Assembly: GCA_002501695.1 (NCBI GenBank)
Contig: DANZ01000011.1
Span: forward strand, 1-5,474
Length of the DNA stretch: 5,474 bases
Direction: 5' to 3'
DNA from: Methanolobus sp. UBA474
GTDB taxonomy: Archaea > Halobacteriota > Methanosarcinia > Methanosarcinales > Methanosarcinaceae
Shown here: piece after piece, positions 5,446 through 5,474 of the stretch
How the letters are laid out: every line of letters starts with the position of its first letter
How positions within the stretch are numbered: position 1 is the first letter of the stretch
The notes under the pieces: generated by a model
Database searches by the model: none
What the model saw: the letters and a program-made list of their open reading frames with translations, nothing else
Told to the model about the DNA's origin: nothing
Made by a program: the position numbers and the translations under genes

Positions 5446-5474
5446 GTACCTGCCAAAAAGAGAATTGATATTGC

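Noticed and set aside
1..5474. Search for tRNA, CRISPR, insertion sequence, integration site or defence genes
   Set aside because: No cloverleaf-like sequence, regularly spaced DNA repeats, transposase or integrase motif, or terminal inverted repeats were seen; all gaps are short and all coding sequence fits chromosomal housekeeping or archaellum genes.

Overview
The window looks like an ordinary chromosomal stretch of a methanogenic archaeon of the Methanosarcinales, probably Methanosarcinaceae. The genus is not decidable from sequence alone. The pointers are a type III signal peptide and archaellin N-terminus (RAQVGIGTLIIF), an RlmE/FtsJ methyltransferase with a C-terminal TRAM domain, a Vms1-like release-factor-fold protein, archaeal TATA-like elements in AT-rich gaps, and long-loop TPR repeats of the NNLGNAY type. 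All seven genes I can support lie on the minus strand, so transcription runs from high to low coordinates.

Layout in transcription order. (1) 5445-4471: a Vms1/VLRF1-family protein, the putative peptidyl-tRNA hydrolase of stalled ribosomes. (2) 4424-3846: a 192-aa acidic protein of unknown function. (3) 3814-3038: RlmE-like 23S rRNA 2'-O-methyltransferase with TRAM domain. These three are separated by only 46 and 31 bases and look like one ribosome-centred operon. (4) 2950-1949: a membrane-anchored TPR protein that starts at TTG, with an exact 47-residue repeat period. (5) 1800-1159: a PHP-domain metal-dependent phosphoesterase. (6) 1141-473: a cyclase/kynurenine-formamidase-fold metal hydrolase, 17 bases behind the PHP gene and almost certainly co-transcribed with it. 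(7) 244-1: the N-terminal 81 codons of an archaellin (archaeal flagellin), cut by the window edge and preceded by a 228-base AT-rich region with several TATA-like boxes.

No RNA genes, CRISPR arrays, insertion sequences or signs of recent transfer were seen. The plus strand carries only shadow ORFs. The most interesting material is the coupling of a Vms1-like factor with an unknown small protein and an rRNA methylase. This is a possible archaeal ribosome-rescue or ribosome-maintenance unit, but the link is inferred from gene order. Next come the strict 47-residue register of the TPR protein and a small inverted repeat in the leader of the PHP-cyclase pair. I see no convincing evidence of a wholly new system.
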